Positions 8,469 to 17,752 of a stretch of DNA of 64,000 nucleotides are shown piece after piece. Every line of letters starts with the position of its first letter. Within the stretch, counting starts at the first letter, position 1. A program made the translations under genes and the position numbers. Under the pieces are notes generated by a model, which saw nothing but the letters and a program-made list of their open reading frames with translations, was not told the DNA's origin and did not search any database. The DNA is from Trinickia diaoshuihuensis (GTDB lineage: Bacteria > Pseudomonadota > Gammaproteobacteria > Burkholderiales > Burkholderiaceae). The DNA lies in assembly GCF_003390925.1 (NCBI RefSeq), contig NZ_QUBS01000087.1, positions 1 to 64,000 of the forward strand, given 5' to 3'.

Positions 8469-9548
8469 ATGGCGACGAATAAGAAAACTTCTACCCGCGC
8501 AACCAAGGCAGCGTTGCGGAAAGCTGGCGCGGCTCTGGCTGCCCCGTCGAAGGACTACCCGGCCTTGCTGGCCGAAGTGAAGGAGCGCATCCAGTCCGCG
8601 CAATACGCGGCGCTGCGCGCGGTTAACAGGGAGTTGGTCGGTCTGTATTGGGACATTGGGCGGCTGATCGTCGAGCGGCAGCAGACCGAAGGCTGGGGCA
8701 AGGCGGTGGTGGCGCAGCTTGCCGCAGACCTTCAGGCAGACTATCCGGGTACGGGCGGTTTCTCGGCCTCGAACCTGTGGCGCATGAAGGGTTTCTTCGA
8801 AACGTACAACGACACGACAAAACTCGCACCATTGGTGCGAGAAATTGGCTGGAGCCACAACCTGCTGATTCTGGAGCGGTGCAAAGACAACTTGGAGCGA
8901 GAGTTCTACCTGCGTATGACGCGCAAGTTCGGCTGGTCGAAGAACGTGCTCGCGCACCAGATCGATAACCAGAGCTACGAGAAGTCGCTGCTCGGTCAGA
9001 CCAATTTCGATCAAACGCTGACAGGGTCTCTACGCGTGCAAGCCAAGCTGGCCGTGAAGGACGAGTACGCCTTCGACTTCCTCGAACTGGGTGAACAACA
9101 CAGCGAGCGCGAGCTGGAGCGCGCGCTGATCGCCCGCATCGAGGATTTTCTGCGCGCGATGGGCGGTAAGTATGCTTTCATGGGTAGCCAATATCGACTG
9201 GAGGTAGATGGCGAAGAGTTTTTCATTGATCTCTTGTTGTTCCACCGGCGGCTGCGTGCGCTGGTGGCAATCGAATTGAAGATCGGAAAGTTCGTGCCAG
9301 AGTTCGTCGGCAAGATGCAGTTCTACCTTGCTGCGCTGGACGCGCAGGTGCGGCAGGAGGACGAGAACCCGTCCATCGGCATCATCCTCTGCAAGGAGAG
9401 AACTCGCACGATCGTCGAATACGCGCTACGCGACGCGCGCAAGCCCATCGGCGTGGCGACCTATGAAATCACCAAGACACTACCGAAGAAGCTGAAAGAC
9501 CAGTTGCCGTCGCCCGAAGTTATTGCCCGGTTGCTGGAGGGCATATAA
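8469..9548 (+). CDS. DUF1016 / YhcG-family PD-(D/E)XK nuclease
   Basis: This 359-residue protein has an N-terminal DUF1016 domain (YWDIGRLIVERQQ, LAADLQADYPGTGGFSASNL, LERCKDNLEREFYLRMTR) and a C-terminal restriction-endonuclease-like domain: GSQYRLEVDGEEFFIDLLLFHRR, LVAIELKIGKFVPEFVGKM and IGIILCKERT. The D...ExK triad is intact. YhcG proteins are nucleases found in defence islands and mobile elements and near restriction systems; substrate is not established. ATG at 8469 is chosen, with a GTG one codon earlier. No partner gene is adjacent. A stem-loop follows the stop. Confidence 0.9.
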   Translation: MATNKKTSTRATKAALRKAGAALAAPSKDYPALLAEVKERIQSAQYAALRAVNRELVGLYWDIGRLIVERQQTEGWGKAVVAQLAADLQADYPGTGGFSASNLWRMKGFFETYNDTTKLAPLVREIGWSHNLLILERCKDNLEREFYLRMTRKFGWSKNVLAHQIDNQSYEKSLLGQTNFDQTLTGSLRVQAKLAVKDEYAFDFLELGEQHSERELERALIARIEDFLRAMGGKYAFMGSQYRLEVDGEEFFIDLLLFHRRLRALVAIELKIGKFVPEFVGKMQFYLAALDAQVRQEDENPSIGIILCKERTRTIVEYALRDARKPIGVATYEITKTLPKKLKDQLPSPEVIARLLEGI

Positions 9549-9565
9549 GGATGGGGCTGCGGCGC

Positions 9566-9599
9566 GCTTTCCAAGCGTGTAATTGCACGTGCGGAAAGC
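9566..9599. terminator. stem-loop between convergent genes
   Basis: GCTTTCC (9566-9572) pairs with GGAAAGC (9593-9599), with an inner GCGTG/CACGT stem around a TAATTG loop. There is no T-run. It separates the DUF1016 gene from the convergent TetR fragment and could act in both directions. Confidence 0.45.
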
Positions 9600-9600
9600 C

Positions 9601-10058
9601 CTAGCGTGCAAACAGCGCGCGCATATCGTCGAAGGCCTGCATGAGATGGTCGTTTGGCGTTCCCGATCCATCTTCATGCCATGCCGTAACGGCGTGGCCG
9701 ATGGCTGTCATCCCCATTTGTGCCGCCAAACTGGCTTGCCGATCGGCAACCCCGCGTTCAACGAGTGCTGCCACCAAAGCCAGTGTCATTGCACGGACTT
9801 TCGCGAGATGGCGCTCTTGTAACGCAGGACTGCTGGCAACGATCCTTCGTAGCGGCTCGAAGGACGCTTGATTTTCGATAAACACCGGTTCGGCTGTCAT
9901 GAGCGCGCGAAGCAAGGTGTCCCACGGCCCCAACTCGCGTGGCGCGTCCTTGATCGCGTTCGTCAGTAGCTCGATGAGCTGAGCCTCATTACCGAACAGT
10001 ACTTCGCGTTTATCTGGAAAGTGCCGGAAAAACGTCCGCTCCGTCACCTCGGCTATTC
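9601..10058 (-). pseudogene. TetR-family regulator, N-terminus missing
   Basis: The frame encodes the second half of a TetR HTH (EVTERTFFRHFPDKREVLF) and the whole ligand domain, ending ...AFDDMRALFAR. The first 25-30 residues expected before EVTERTFF are absent. The upstream frame is instead the reverse strand of an oxidoreductase gene, so the start and promoter were lost at about 10,050-10,070. Confidence 0.82.
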
Positions 10059-10742
10059 GCAAGCAGCAGCTTGCCGATGGCTGTGGAAACGGCATATCGC
10101 AGTCTCGATCAACTTCGCGTGACGGCCGGGAAAACGCTTCTCGTTCATGGCGCGGGCACGACAGTTGGATTTGCCGCCGTGCAGATCGCGCTGCTGCGTG
10201 GCGCACGGGTATTTGCAACGGCAGGTCATACGTACGCAGAGCAGTTGCTCGCATTGGGCGCGAAAGTGACCGCCTATGGCGACGGCATCGCCGACCGCGT
10301 GCTGACGCTGGCCGGCGGCCCCGTGGAGCTGGCCCTCGATACGGCGCCGGTGAACGTGGCGGATACGGTGGCTGGTGCATTGCCCGAGCTGATCCGGGCT
10401 GTCGGTGGTGATCCGCGCCGAGTGCTGACCATCGTCGACTTCGCTGGTGCCGCCAAGCTCGGCGTGCGAACCAGTTTCGACAATAACGAAGGCGCGTCGA
10501 TTGACGAGAATGGCAGACCGACACTCGATGCACAGGCAGCAGCCAAACTTGCAAGCGAACTGCGCCATGCCGTGCTCGGCGAATTTGCACAGCTCGCCGG
10601 CGAAGGGCGGTTCAGTATCCCGATTGCACGTACATTTCCGCTCGAAGACTGGCGTACCGCCCTGGGCATTAGCCAAAGCGGCTACGCGCGCGGCAAGTTA
10701 ATTCTCATCCCTGACTCATCGCGCCTGCCGCAGCAGACATAG
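10059..10742 (+). pseudogene. MDR-family NADP-dependent oxidoreductase, N-terminal half missing
   Basis: Coding homology begins at LPMAVETAYRSLDQL, normally about a third of the way into a quinone-oxidoreductase-like MDR protein, then continues through the Rossmann motif HGAGTTVGFAAVQ, the LGAKVTAYGD loop and the C-terminus SGYARGKLILI. The catalytic N-terminal domain and start codon are gone. A TTG at 10071 could initiate a partial protein, but the fragment would lack the substrate pocket. It is fused head-to-head with a truncated TetR gene. Confidence 0.82.
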
Positions 10743-10751
10743 AAGCAACCT

Positions 10752-12068
10752 TCAGGCGAGCGATGCGGCCCGCTCGGCAGTGCCGCCCTTGCGATACAGC
10801 GCGAGGGTCGCGCAAAGCCCGCATGCGGCGGCGAAACTCAGCCAGTAGCCGGGCGCGGCCTTGTCGCCGGTGATCTCGATAAGGTACGTCGAGACGGCGG
10901 GCGTGAAGCCCCCGAAAACCGCGGTGGCGAGACTGAACGCGAGCGAGAATCCAGCCACGCGGACCTCGGCGGGCATGACCTCGGTGAGCGCCGCGACCAT
11001 CGCGCCGTTGTACATGCCGAAGAAAAACGAGAGCCACAGCAGCACGATGAGCATACGGCCGAAGCTCGGCGCCGATGACAGCCAGGAGAGCGCCGGATAG
11101 GAAGTGCAGATGGCTAACACGGTGATGGCAATGAGAATCGGCTTGCGCCCGATGCGGTCCGAGATTGCGCCTCCGATCGGTAGCCAAACGAAGTTCGAGA
11201 GACCCACGCAAAGCGTGACGATCAGGCTATGCGCAGTGGTGAGCTTCAGCACCGTTTTGCCGAAGGTCGGCGTGTAGACCGTGATGAGGTAGAACGTGGT
11301 CGTGGTCATGGCGACGAGCAGCATGCCCGCGAGCACCGTTCGCCAGTTTTGCAGCATCGTGGCGAACACTTGGCGTGCACTCGGATGGTGGGTACGCGCC
11401 TTGAATTCATCCGTTTCCTGCAGCGTGCGTCGCAGTAAAAAAATAACCGGCACGATCGCACAACCGATAAAGAATGGAATCCGCCATCCCCATGCGCCGA
11501 TTTCGCTGGCCGTCAATAGGTCATTGAGCAAATAGCCAAGGGCGGCTGCGACCACGATGGCGACCTGCTGGCTTGCGGACTGCCAGCTCGTATAGAAGCC
11601 CTTGTGTCCGGGCGTCGCCATTTCAGCCAAATAGACGGAGACGCCGCCAAGCTCGGCGCCCGCGGAAAAGCCTTGCAGCAAGCGCCCGAGCAGGACGAGG
11701 GCAGGCCCCAAAAGTCCGATCGTTGCGTATCCGGGTACGCAGGCGATTAGGATCGTGCCGCTCGCCATGATCGAAAGCGTGACGATCAACCCTTTGCGGC
11801 GACCCACTTCATCGATGTATGCGCCAAGCACGGTCGCCCCCAGCGGACGCATTAGGAAACCCGCGCCGAACACCGCGAAGGTCAGCATCAATGAGGCGAA
11901 CTCACTCGTGGATGGAAAGAAGATGCGAGAGATGTAGGTCGCATAGAAGCCGAACAGAAAGAAGTCGAACTGCTCCAGAAAGTTGCCACTGGTTACGCGC
12001 AGGACCGCGCCAACCTTCGAGGTGCGACCGTGCGCGCCATCCTCGGCATTGAGCGATGAGGGATGCAT
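10752..12068 (-). CDS. tcuC: tricarballylate/citrate-proton symporter (MHS family)
   Basis: This 438-residue major-facilitator protein of the metabolite:H+ symporter family has about 12 membrane segments. It carries the loop 2-3 signature [13 protein letters not shown] and its repeat [14 protein letters not shown], plus [14 protein letters not shown]. It is closest in character to CitA/CitH and TcuC proteins. It is the last gene of tcuR-tcuA-tcuB-tcuC, which supports tricarballylate as substrate. The start is preceded by GGAGACAACTC, the same ribosome-binding module as tcuA. Citrate or related tricarboxylates are possible alternative substrates. Confidence 0.85.
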   Translation of the reverse strand: MHPSSLNAEDGAHGRTSKVGAVLRVTSGNFLEQFDFFLFGFYATYISRIFFPSTSEFASLMLTFAVFGAGFLMRPLGATVLGAYIDEVGRRKGLIVTLSIMASGTILIACVPGYATIGLLGPALVLLGRLLQGFSAGAELGGVSVYLAEMATPGHKGFYTSWQSASQQVAIVVAAALGYLLNDLLTASEIGAWGWRIPFFIGCAIVPVIFLLRRTLQETDEFKARTHHPSARQVFATMLQNWRTVLAGMLLVAMTTTTFYLITVYTPTFGKTVLKLTTAHSLIVTLCVGLSNFVWLPIGGAISDRIGRKPILIAITVLAICTSYPALSWLSSAPSFGRMLIVLLWLSFFFGMYNGAMVAALTEVMPAEVRVAGFSLAFSLATAVFGGFTPAVSTYLIEITGDKAAPGYWLSFAAACGLCATLALYRKGGTAERAASLA

Positions 12069-12139
12069 GAGTTGTCTCCATGGATGTTATATAAGTGTCC
12101 CGGCGATCGGAGGTGTCGTTACGACAGACGTCAGTCCGC

Positions 12140-13366
12140 TCAATCCGAGCCGAGTTGCAGGCGGCCCGTCTGCCGCTTTTCGATCGATGACTTTAGGAGC
12201 GCAGCGCAGCGATAGATCCCGTGAGCGAATTTGCCGTAAGGCAGCGTGGCGAAGAGCGCCATCACGACACCGAGGTGCAAAGCGAGGAGCCAGGCCATCG
12301 CAGTGGTGTCGCGCCATGCAAGGAGCGCAAGGCCCGAAGCGCTAGTCAAGAGCAGCAGCGCGATGAATCCGCGGTCCATCGGGCGCTGTTTCGGATCGCC
12401 CCGGCCCGGATCGCGACGCAGGTTGAGCCAGAGCAGGCCGGCCGGCCCAACGAGCAAACTCACTCCACCGATCGTGCCAAGTAGCACGGGTAGGCTCAGA
12501 ACCGGGTAAGGCGCATGTAGGTTGAGGGCATAGTGGTAGAACGTGGCCGCCACAGTTGCCGCGAAGCACAGCATGAAGCCATAGAAGGTCAAATGATGGA
12601 AACGCCGCCGAGCGAGCGTGAAGGCATCATTCGACTCGTTGCAGCCGTCGCCGTGTCCTCCGTCCAGATACTTCAGGGTGAGCGCGTGCTTCGCGGCCTC
12701 GGCCATGGCCGGCGCGCTAGCTGTTCCCGCCGACACGTCACGCCAGAATCGCGCCACGCCGACACCGAGCGAGAGCATCGCGAACGCGAAGACCGCGCCG
12801 AACATCGCCGCGAGCAGGTTATGCGGGAAGATCGCGTAGAAATTGCCGCCTAGAGCGTCTCCGAACAGAGAACCCCTCAAGCCGATGCCAAGCATCAGAA
12901 AGAGGGCGAGTCCGATGGCGAGCGCAAGCGCGACGGTCAATCCATTGCGCTTGTAGAGCGCGCCCATCGGCGCGGGCCACGCATACTCGGTATAGGTTTC
13001 GACGCGGACTTTCGCCATCGCCTTTGGCACGTTCACGGCGAACTCATGTGGCGGCGCGTACTGGCAGGCGTGATAGCACGCACCGCAATTGTGGCAAAGG
13101 TTGGCGAGGTAGTGGACGTCCGCCTTGGCGAACTCGAGGCGCCGAGTCATCGCGGGAAAGACTGCGCAGAATCCTTCACAGTAACGGCAAGCATTGCAGA
13201 TTTGCATCTGCCGCGACACCTCCGCTTCATTCTGCGTGAGAGGGAGCACGCGGATGATCGACGTCGTGGGCTCGCTCGGGGCGGTGTGGCGGGCGGCGCT
13301 GGAAGGCGAGGCGAGTTCCCGCGCCTCGCGGGTCAGTGCTTCAAGCTTCTGCACATTGAACTCCAT
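12140..13366 (-). CDS. tcuB: tricarballylate utilisation 4Fe-4S / membrane electron-transfer protein TcuB
   Basis: This 408-residue protein has two 4Fe-4S cysteine clusters near the N-terminus ([11 protein letters not shown] about residues 58-68, and [12 protein letters not shown] about residues 91-102). About six membrane helices follow, matching TcuB/CitB. TcuB re-oxidises the FAD of TcuA and passes electrons to the quinone pool. It overlaps the 3' end of tcuA by 26 bp, indicating one operon. Intact. Confidence 0.9.
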   Translation of the reverse strand: MEFNVQKLEALTREARELASPSSAARHTAPSEPTTSIIRVLPLTQNEAEVSRQMQICNACRYCEGFCAVFPAMTRRLEFAKADVHYLANLCHNCGACYHACQYAPPHEFAVNVPKAMAKVRVETYTEYAWPAPMGALYKRNGLTVALALAIGLALFLMLGIGLRGSLFGDALGGNFYAIFPHNLLAAMFGAVFAFAMLSLGVGVARFWRDVSAGTASAPAMAEAAKHALTLKYLDGGHGDGCNESNDAFTLARRRFHHLTFYGFMLCFAATVAATFYHYALNLHAPYPVLSLPVLLGTIGGVSLLVGPAGLLWLNLRRDPGRGDPKQRPMDRGFIALLLLTSASGLALLAWRDTTAMAWLLALHLGVVMALFATLPYGKFAHGIYRCAALLKSSIEKRQTGRLQLGSD

Positions 13367-14747
13367 GATGAGCGGCGGCTATTGCGGCCTGTGTGCCGGC
13401 AATGCGTCCGAATGCCGTGCCGATCGACATGCCGACGCCGGCCGTATAACCTTTGCCGAGTACGTTGCCGGCCATCATTTCTCCCGCTACAAAAAGGTTT
13501 TCGCTTGGGCGTCCGCCAAAATGGACTTGGGCGCGGTCATTCACCTTGAGTCCCAGATAGGTGAAGGTGATGCCCGGCCGCAATGCATAGCCGAAGAAGG
13601 GGGGGGTATCGATAGGCCGTGCCCAGTGGGTTTTCGCCGGCGTGAGGCCTTCGGTGTAGCAGTCGTCGAGCGCCGTGTGATCGAACGTGCCGGCGCGGCA
13701 CGCGGCGTTGTACCCGCGGATCGTCTCGACGAACGCTGCTTCGGGCAATTTCAGGTGACGCGCCAGCTCGTGCAGCGAGTCGGCCTTCGTGCCCGGAAAG
13801 ACCGGTGGCATGAAACGGCCGACGGCCTTCGCGTCGATGATCGAGTAGCCGATCTGGCCCGGCTGTTGTGCGACGAGTCGTCCCCAGATCGCATAGCGCT
13901 TCGGCCAGAAGTCCTCGCCTTCGTCGTAGAATCGATGCGCCTCGCGATTGACGACCACGCCGAGCGACACGCAGTCGATACGCGTGCAGATGCCGCCGTC
14001 GTAGAGCGGCGCGCGGGCGTCGATGGCGACACAGTGCGACTGCGACGGATCGCCAATCGCATCCGCGCCCGAGTCGATCATATGTTTGAGCAGCACACCT
14101 TGATTGAAGCGCGTGCCGCGAATGAGGAAATTGTCGGCGGGCCATTCGCCGCGCTCGTTTCGTCCCCACGCTTCCCGCAGCCATTCCCGGTTCGATTCGA
14201 ATCCGCCGGCCGCGAGCACGCAGGCGCGCGCCTCGAAGCGTTGCTCGCCGCTGTGCGCCGCGACGAAGCGGTCCGCATCGAGTTCGATCGCGTCGACAGG
14301 CGTGTCGTAGCGGATCTGCACGCCGAGCGCCTCTGCGCTCCGGTAGTAGGCGTTCACGAGCGCCTTGCCGCCCCCCATGAAGAACGCGTTGGTTCGCGCG
14401 ACATGCAGCGCTCCGGAAAGCGGTGGCTGAAAGCGCACGCCGTGCTTGCGCATCCACGGGCGGCATGTCGATGATGCCCGGATCACGAGGCGCGCGAGTG
14501 CCTCATTCGTGATGCCGCCGGTCACCTTGAGCAAGTCTTGCCAATATTCCTCTTCCGGATAAACGTCGACGAGCACGTCTTGCGGCGCGTCGTGCATGCA
14601 GCGCAGATTGCGGGTGTGCTGGGAATTTCCGCCACGCCATTCGCGCGGCGCCGACTCGAGAAGCAGGACGGAGGCGCCGGCTTCGCGCGCCATCAATGCA
14701 GCGCACAGCGCCGCGTTGCCTCCGCCGATCACAAGAACGTCGACCAT
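13341..14747 (-). CDS. tcuA: FAD-dependent tricarballylate dehydrogenase TcuA
   Basis: This 468-residue flavoprotein has an N-terminal dinucleotide-binding motif ([20 protein letters not shown]), [12 protein letters not shown], and fumarate-reductase-type C-terminal signatures ([40 protein letters not shown]). TcuA oxidises tricarballylate to cis-aconitate. The ATG at 14747 is chosen because AAAGGAGA lies immediately upstream and VDVLVIGGG is the family start; the longer frame to 14783 would place the start inside an inverted repeat. First gene of tcuABC. Intact. Confidence 0.92.
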   Translation of the reverse strand: MVDVLVIGGGNAALCAALMAREAGASVLLLESAPREWRGGNSQHTRNLRCMHDAPQDVLVDVYPEEEYWQDLLKVTGGITNEALARLVIRASSTCRPWMRKHGVRFQPPLSGALHVARTNAFFMGGGKALVNAYYRSAEALGVQIRYDTPVDAIELDADRFVAAHSGEQRFEARACVLAAGGFESNREWLREAWGRNERGEWPADNFLIRGTRFNQGVLLKHMIDSGADAIGDPSQSHCVAIDARAPLYDGGICTRIDCVSLGVVVNREAHRFYDEGEDFWPKRYAIWGRLVAQQPGQIGYSIIDAKAVGRFMPPVFPGTKADSLHELARHLKLPEAAFVETIRGYNAACRAGTFDHTALDDCYTEGLTPAKTHWARPIDTPPFFGYALRPGITFTYLGLKVNDRAQVHFGGRPSENLFVAGEMMAGNVLGKGYTAGVGMSIGTAFGRIAGTQAAIAAAHHGVQCAEA

Positions 14748-14750
14748 CTG

Positions 14751-14772
14751 AGTTGTCTCCTTTGAGACAACT
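14751..14772. promoter_or_regulatory. perfect inverted repeat overlapping the tcuA ribosome-binding site
   Basis: AGTTGTCTC (14751-14759) and GAGACAACT (14764-14772) form a perfect 9-bp inverted repeat with a 4-bp spacer, three bases upstream of the tcuA ATG. On the coding strand the AGGAG of the ribosome-binding site lies in the loop and right arm. It could be a TcuR operator or an mRNA hairpin limiting translation. Confidence 0.5.
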
Positions 14773-14820
14773 ATAAGAACCACCGGCAGCCTCCGCCATC
14801 ACGAGGGCGGCAAGGGGTCT

Positions 14821-15762
14821 TCAGGTTCCGTGAAGGGTGGAGGGGCGCAGCGTGGCGCCTGGCCAGCGGCCCGCGTTGATCATGTCGCGCGCGACGTCAG
14901 CCAAAACGACACGTGCGGCAAGCCCGGCGGGCGACAGTTCGTCGTCGGAGACGCTCGCGATCAGGTTTGGCCTGACCGCGTCCGCGTCGACGAGCGGCAC
15001 GCTCGCCAAGGAAGCGTTCTCGGCGCGTGCGAGCGCCGCTCCTGGCTGGATCGTCGCGCCGAGCCCACCGCGCACGGCGTCCAAGAGCATGGCGAGGCCA
15101 TCGACCTCGGCGGCGATGCACGGCGCGTAGCCGGCGCGCTTGAATGCGGCGTCGAGCAATGCGCGAAGGCCATGTGTGCCGCTTGGCAGGATCAGCGGCA
15201 GGGCGCTCAGCTTCGAGAACGACGTTCTTGATCGCTTGGGCATGCCGGGTAGCGTCGCAGCGCCGATCACGAACAGGCGCTCGTCGAGCAGGGGCATGAC
15301 GCTCCAGCGTTGCGCGGGCTCTTCTCGGAACAGGATCGCTAGATCGATTTGCCGTGCGCCGAGCATCGCGCCCAGATAACCGGAGAGGCTTTCGACCATG
15401 CGTAGCCGCACGTCCGGATAGCGCGCGCGCATCGCCTGCATGAACGCGAGTCCGAGCACGCCTGTCGTGCTCGGCGCGAGTCCCACGCTGACGTGGCCCG
15501 ATAGGCGAGCCTGGCGGGCGGCAAGGGCGGCATCGTCGATGTGGCGTAGTGCTAGTTGCGCCTGACGCCAGAATGCGAGTCCCGCATCGGTGGGCACGAC
15601 GCCGCTCGAGGTTCGCTGGAGCAAGCGCGTAGAAAGCTCGCTTTCGAGTTTGCTGATCTGCTGGCTGAGCGCCGACGTGACGACGCCCAGCTCAAGCGCG
15701 GCCTTGCCCATGCTGCCGTGCTCGACGACGCTGACGAAATATCGTAACTGTCGGAGTTCCAT
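14821..15762 (-). CDS. tcuR: LysR-family regulator TcuR
   Basis: This 313-residue LysR protein (MELRQLRYFVSVVEHGSMGKA HTH, C-terminal effector domain from about residue 90) is encoded upstream of tcuA in the same direction. That is the tcuR-tcuABC layout known from Salmonella, where TcuR activates tcuABC in response to tricarballylate. ATG at 15762 is preferred over 15774 because MELRQLRYF is the canonical LysR start. Only 73 bp separate its stop from the tcuA start. Confidence 0.82.
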   Translation of the reverse strand: MELRQLRYFVSVVEHGSMGKAALELGVVTSALSQQISKLESELSTRLLQRTSSGVVPTDAGLAFWRQAQLALRHIDDAALAARQARLSGHVSVGLAPSTTGVLGLAFMQAMRARYPDVRLRMVESLSGYLGAMLGARQIDLAILFREEPAQRWSVMPLLDERLFVIGAATLPGMPKRSRTSFSKLSALPLILPSGTHGLRALLDAAFKRAGYAPCIAAEVDGLAMLLDAVRGGLGATIQPGAALARAENASLASVPLVDADAVRPNLIASVSDDELSPAGLAARVVLADVARDMINAGRWPGATLRPSTLHGT

Positions 15763-15844
15763 CGAAAGTCTCAATCAAGATTGGCGGTCCCGGAATCCAA
15801 CGCGCGATTGGACTGCCGCAACGCATTGCTTGATAGGCTACACG

Positions 15845-15919
15845 ATGAAGCAAACAGATCCTAACGCCACTTCTCGAAACATTCTCGTGATCGGTGCTGG
15901 CGAACGTGTTGTCGGCTGA
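15845..15919 (+). pseudogene. 24-codon stub of an NAD(P)-binding (NmrA-like) gene
   Basis: The frame reads MKQTDPNATSRNILVIGAGE, then ERVVG and a stop. NILVIGAGE is the first beta-strand and glycine-rich turn of a Rossmann fold as in NmrA-type aromatic alcohol reductases, so this looks like a gene start cut off just after the nucleotide-binding loop. It lies next to another damaged gene. Confidence 0.55.
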
Positions 15920-15951
15920 TGCCTACGACCGGGATTTCATCCGATAGCCAG

Positions 15952-16922
15952 CTAACTCAAGGTCGAAAACGCTGCCGGGGTGAAGTCGGCGATCTGATCG
16001 TAGCGCCCTTGCCGAATCTTCTCGAGCCATGCGGGATCCTGCAGCAACGGACGTCCGACTGCGACCAAATCGAACTCGTCACCCTCCAGTCGTGCGACAA
16101 GCGCGTTCAGCGATGCAGCGCGCGCTCTCTTCCCCGCAAAGGATTGATAGACGTCGGCGTTTAGCCCCACGGAGCCGACCGTGATGGCTGTCACACCCAC
16201 GAGTTTTTTGGCCCAGCCTGCCAGATTGAGTTGCTCGTCAAACTCGGGAAACGCGGGTTGCCAAAAGGCCGGTTGGGAGAGATGAAATGCATCGGCACCG
16301 GCGTCGACTAGCACCCCGAGCCACTGCTCGAGCACCTGCGGAGTGCCGGCGAGCCGCGCAAATTCAAGTCTTCCGAGAAAAACTGATTGATCAGATAACC
16401 ATGCGCACCGTGCAGTTCGACGCCGTCAAAACCCAGTCGCTCGACATCGGCCGCTGCGCGTGCAAATGCGTCGATGGTGTCGGCCACGTCGGTCTCGCTC
16501 ATCGATTGGCCGAACGGCTCGCCTGTGACGGAAAGGCCGGAAGGGCTTTCATAGGGCGCCGGCGGTGTCCAGTCGGCAGCGGTATTCGAGCGCTTGCTTC
16601 CTACGTGCCAAAGTTGCGGGGCGATGCGCCCGCCTGCGGCATGAACCTCATCCACGACTTTCTTCCAGCCCGCAAGCGCCGCTTCGCCGTGGAAGTGAGG
16701 GATATGCGGTTCATTCAGCGCAGCCGGTCGCGCGATTCCCGTCCCCTCAGTGATGATGAGACCGACGCCGTGCTCCGCGCGGCGTCGGTAATACGCAGCG
16801 ACCTCGGCGGTCGGAACTCCGTTCGGAGAAAAGGAGCGCGTCATCGGAGCCATGACGACTCGATTAGGCAGGGCGAGGGCGTTCAGCCGATAGGGGCGGA
16901 ATAGAACGTCAAGATCGGACAT
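15952..16922 (-). pseudogene. old-yellow-enzyme (NADH:flavin oxidoreductase) with internal out-of-frame deletion
   Basis: The N-terminal part (MSDLDVLFRPYRLNALALPN, MAPMTRS, HVGSKRSNTAADW, FDGVELHGAHGYLINQFFS) ends in frame noise after about 16,370. The C-terminal part resumes in another frame as FARLAGTPQVLEQWL ... LNLAGWAKKL ... TITVGSVG-like ... AVGRPLLQDPAWL. Roughly 50 residues normally between these blocks (the NVRDDRYGGS region to the FMN-binding strand) are missing at about 16,360-16,375. The enzyme would lack part of its barrel and be inactive. Neighbouring genes are also damaged, suggesting ongoing decay of this segment. Confidence 0.85.
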
Positions 16923-16954
16923 CGGATATCTCGGGATTAAGAGGGTTTCTCGCG

Positions 16955-17287
16955 TTAGAGTGCGTCGATCCACGCGGTGATGACGTTGTTCACGTCGTCC
17001 TTATGGTCGAGCATGATCCAGTGGCCCGCATCGGCCCAGGCTTCGACTTTCGATTTCGGATGCATGAACCACGCGCGCATGCGATCGGCTTGGTCGACAT
17101 CGAGACAGAGGTGGTAGAAGCGAATGGTTAGGCGGCGGCAGAATTTCTCACTCGCTTCCCCCAGGCCAACTTGGTCGGATCCGAAGAACAGCGGGCCGAA
17201 CGATTCGCGTACGACGTGCGGCGGCATACCTTGGACGCGCCTTGCGTGCCAGCGCTTGTATGCCGGATCGGTCGATGGGCCATAGGG
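16955..17287 (-). pseudogene. C-terminal fragment of an alpha/beta hydrolase
   Basis: About 110 residues (DPAYKRWHARRVQGMPP ... AWADAGHWIMLDHKDDVNNVITAWIDAL) resemble the cap and last third of an alpha/beta hydrolase, including the catalytic-histidine motif AGHWIML. The nucleophile-bearing N-terminal half is absent, and the upstream sequence is the HxlR promoter region. It precedes the OYE pseudogene on the same strand. Confidence 0.6.
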
Positions 17288-17302
17288 ACATCTACGGTCA
17301 AT

Positions 17303-17322
17303 TACGCACCTGAAAGTGCGTA
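17303..17322. promoter_or_regulatory. probable HxlR operator
   Basis: TACGCAC (17303-17309) and GTGCGTA (17316-17322) form a perfect 7-bp inverted repeat with spacer CTGAAA, 21 bp upstream of the hxlR-like start codon. Position and symmetry fit the dimeric HxlR winged-helix protein; it could control both the regulator and the (now truncated) divergent hydrolase gene. Confidence 0.65.
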
Positions 17323-17343
17323 GATATACAGGGAGATATCGAC

Positions 17344-17715
17344 ATGACCTGCCAGGTTGATGCTGTGTTCTTCGCGGACTGCGCTGCACGCTCTTTCTTC
17401 GATCAGGTGGCCAACAAATGGTCGGTCATGATCCTCACGTTGCTCACCGAGAAGCCGACGCGCTTCAACGAAATCAGACGAAGGCTGGAAGGAATAACGC
17501 ACAAGGCGCTTACGCAAGCCTTGCGACGTTTAGAGCGCAACGGACTGATCGCGCGGAAGGTGCTCGATACCTCGCCAGTTGCCGTCGAATACTCAATCAC
17601 CGAACTCGGACGTACGCTGCAGGTTCCATTCGGTGCGGTGTATGAATGGTCAATCAAGCATCTGCATGAAATCGAGCAGGCACAGGCAGCCTATGACGAG
17701 CGGTACGAGGCCTGA
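17344..17715 (+). CDS. HxlR-family transcriptional regulator
   Basis: This 123-residue winged-helix protein has the HxlR hallmark order: WSVMILTLLTEKPTRFNEIR, then ITHKALTQALRRLERNGLI and the wing (VEYSITELGRTL). A cysteine lies near the N-terminus (DCAARSFF), as in redox- or aldehyde-sensing members. It faces away from the truncated hydrolase/OYE genes, which are typical HxlR targets (electrophile detoxification). A palindrome lies in its promoter. Intact, although its likely targets are broken. Confidence 0.88.
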   Translation: MTCQVDAVFFADCAARSFFDQVANKWSVMILTLLTEKPTRFNEIRRRLEGITHKALTQALRRLERNGLIARKVLDTSPVAVEYSITELGRTLQVPFGAVYEWSIKHLHEIEQAQAAYDERYEA

Positions 17716-17752
17716 GCGGCAACGGCCGGCATTCGCAACGAGAGACGACCCC

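Noticed and set aside
13194-14474. Plus-strand frame of 426 codons opposite tcuA
   Set aside because: Shadow of tcuA, whose flavoprotein motifs are unmistakable on the minus strand.
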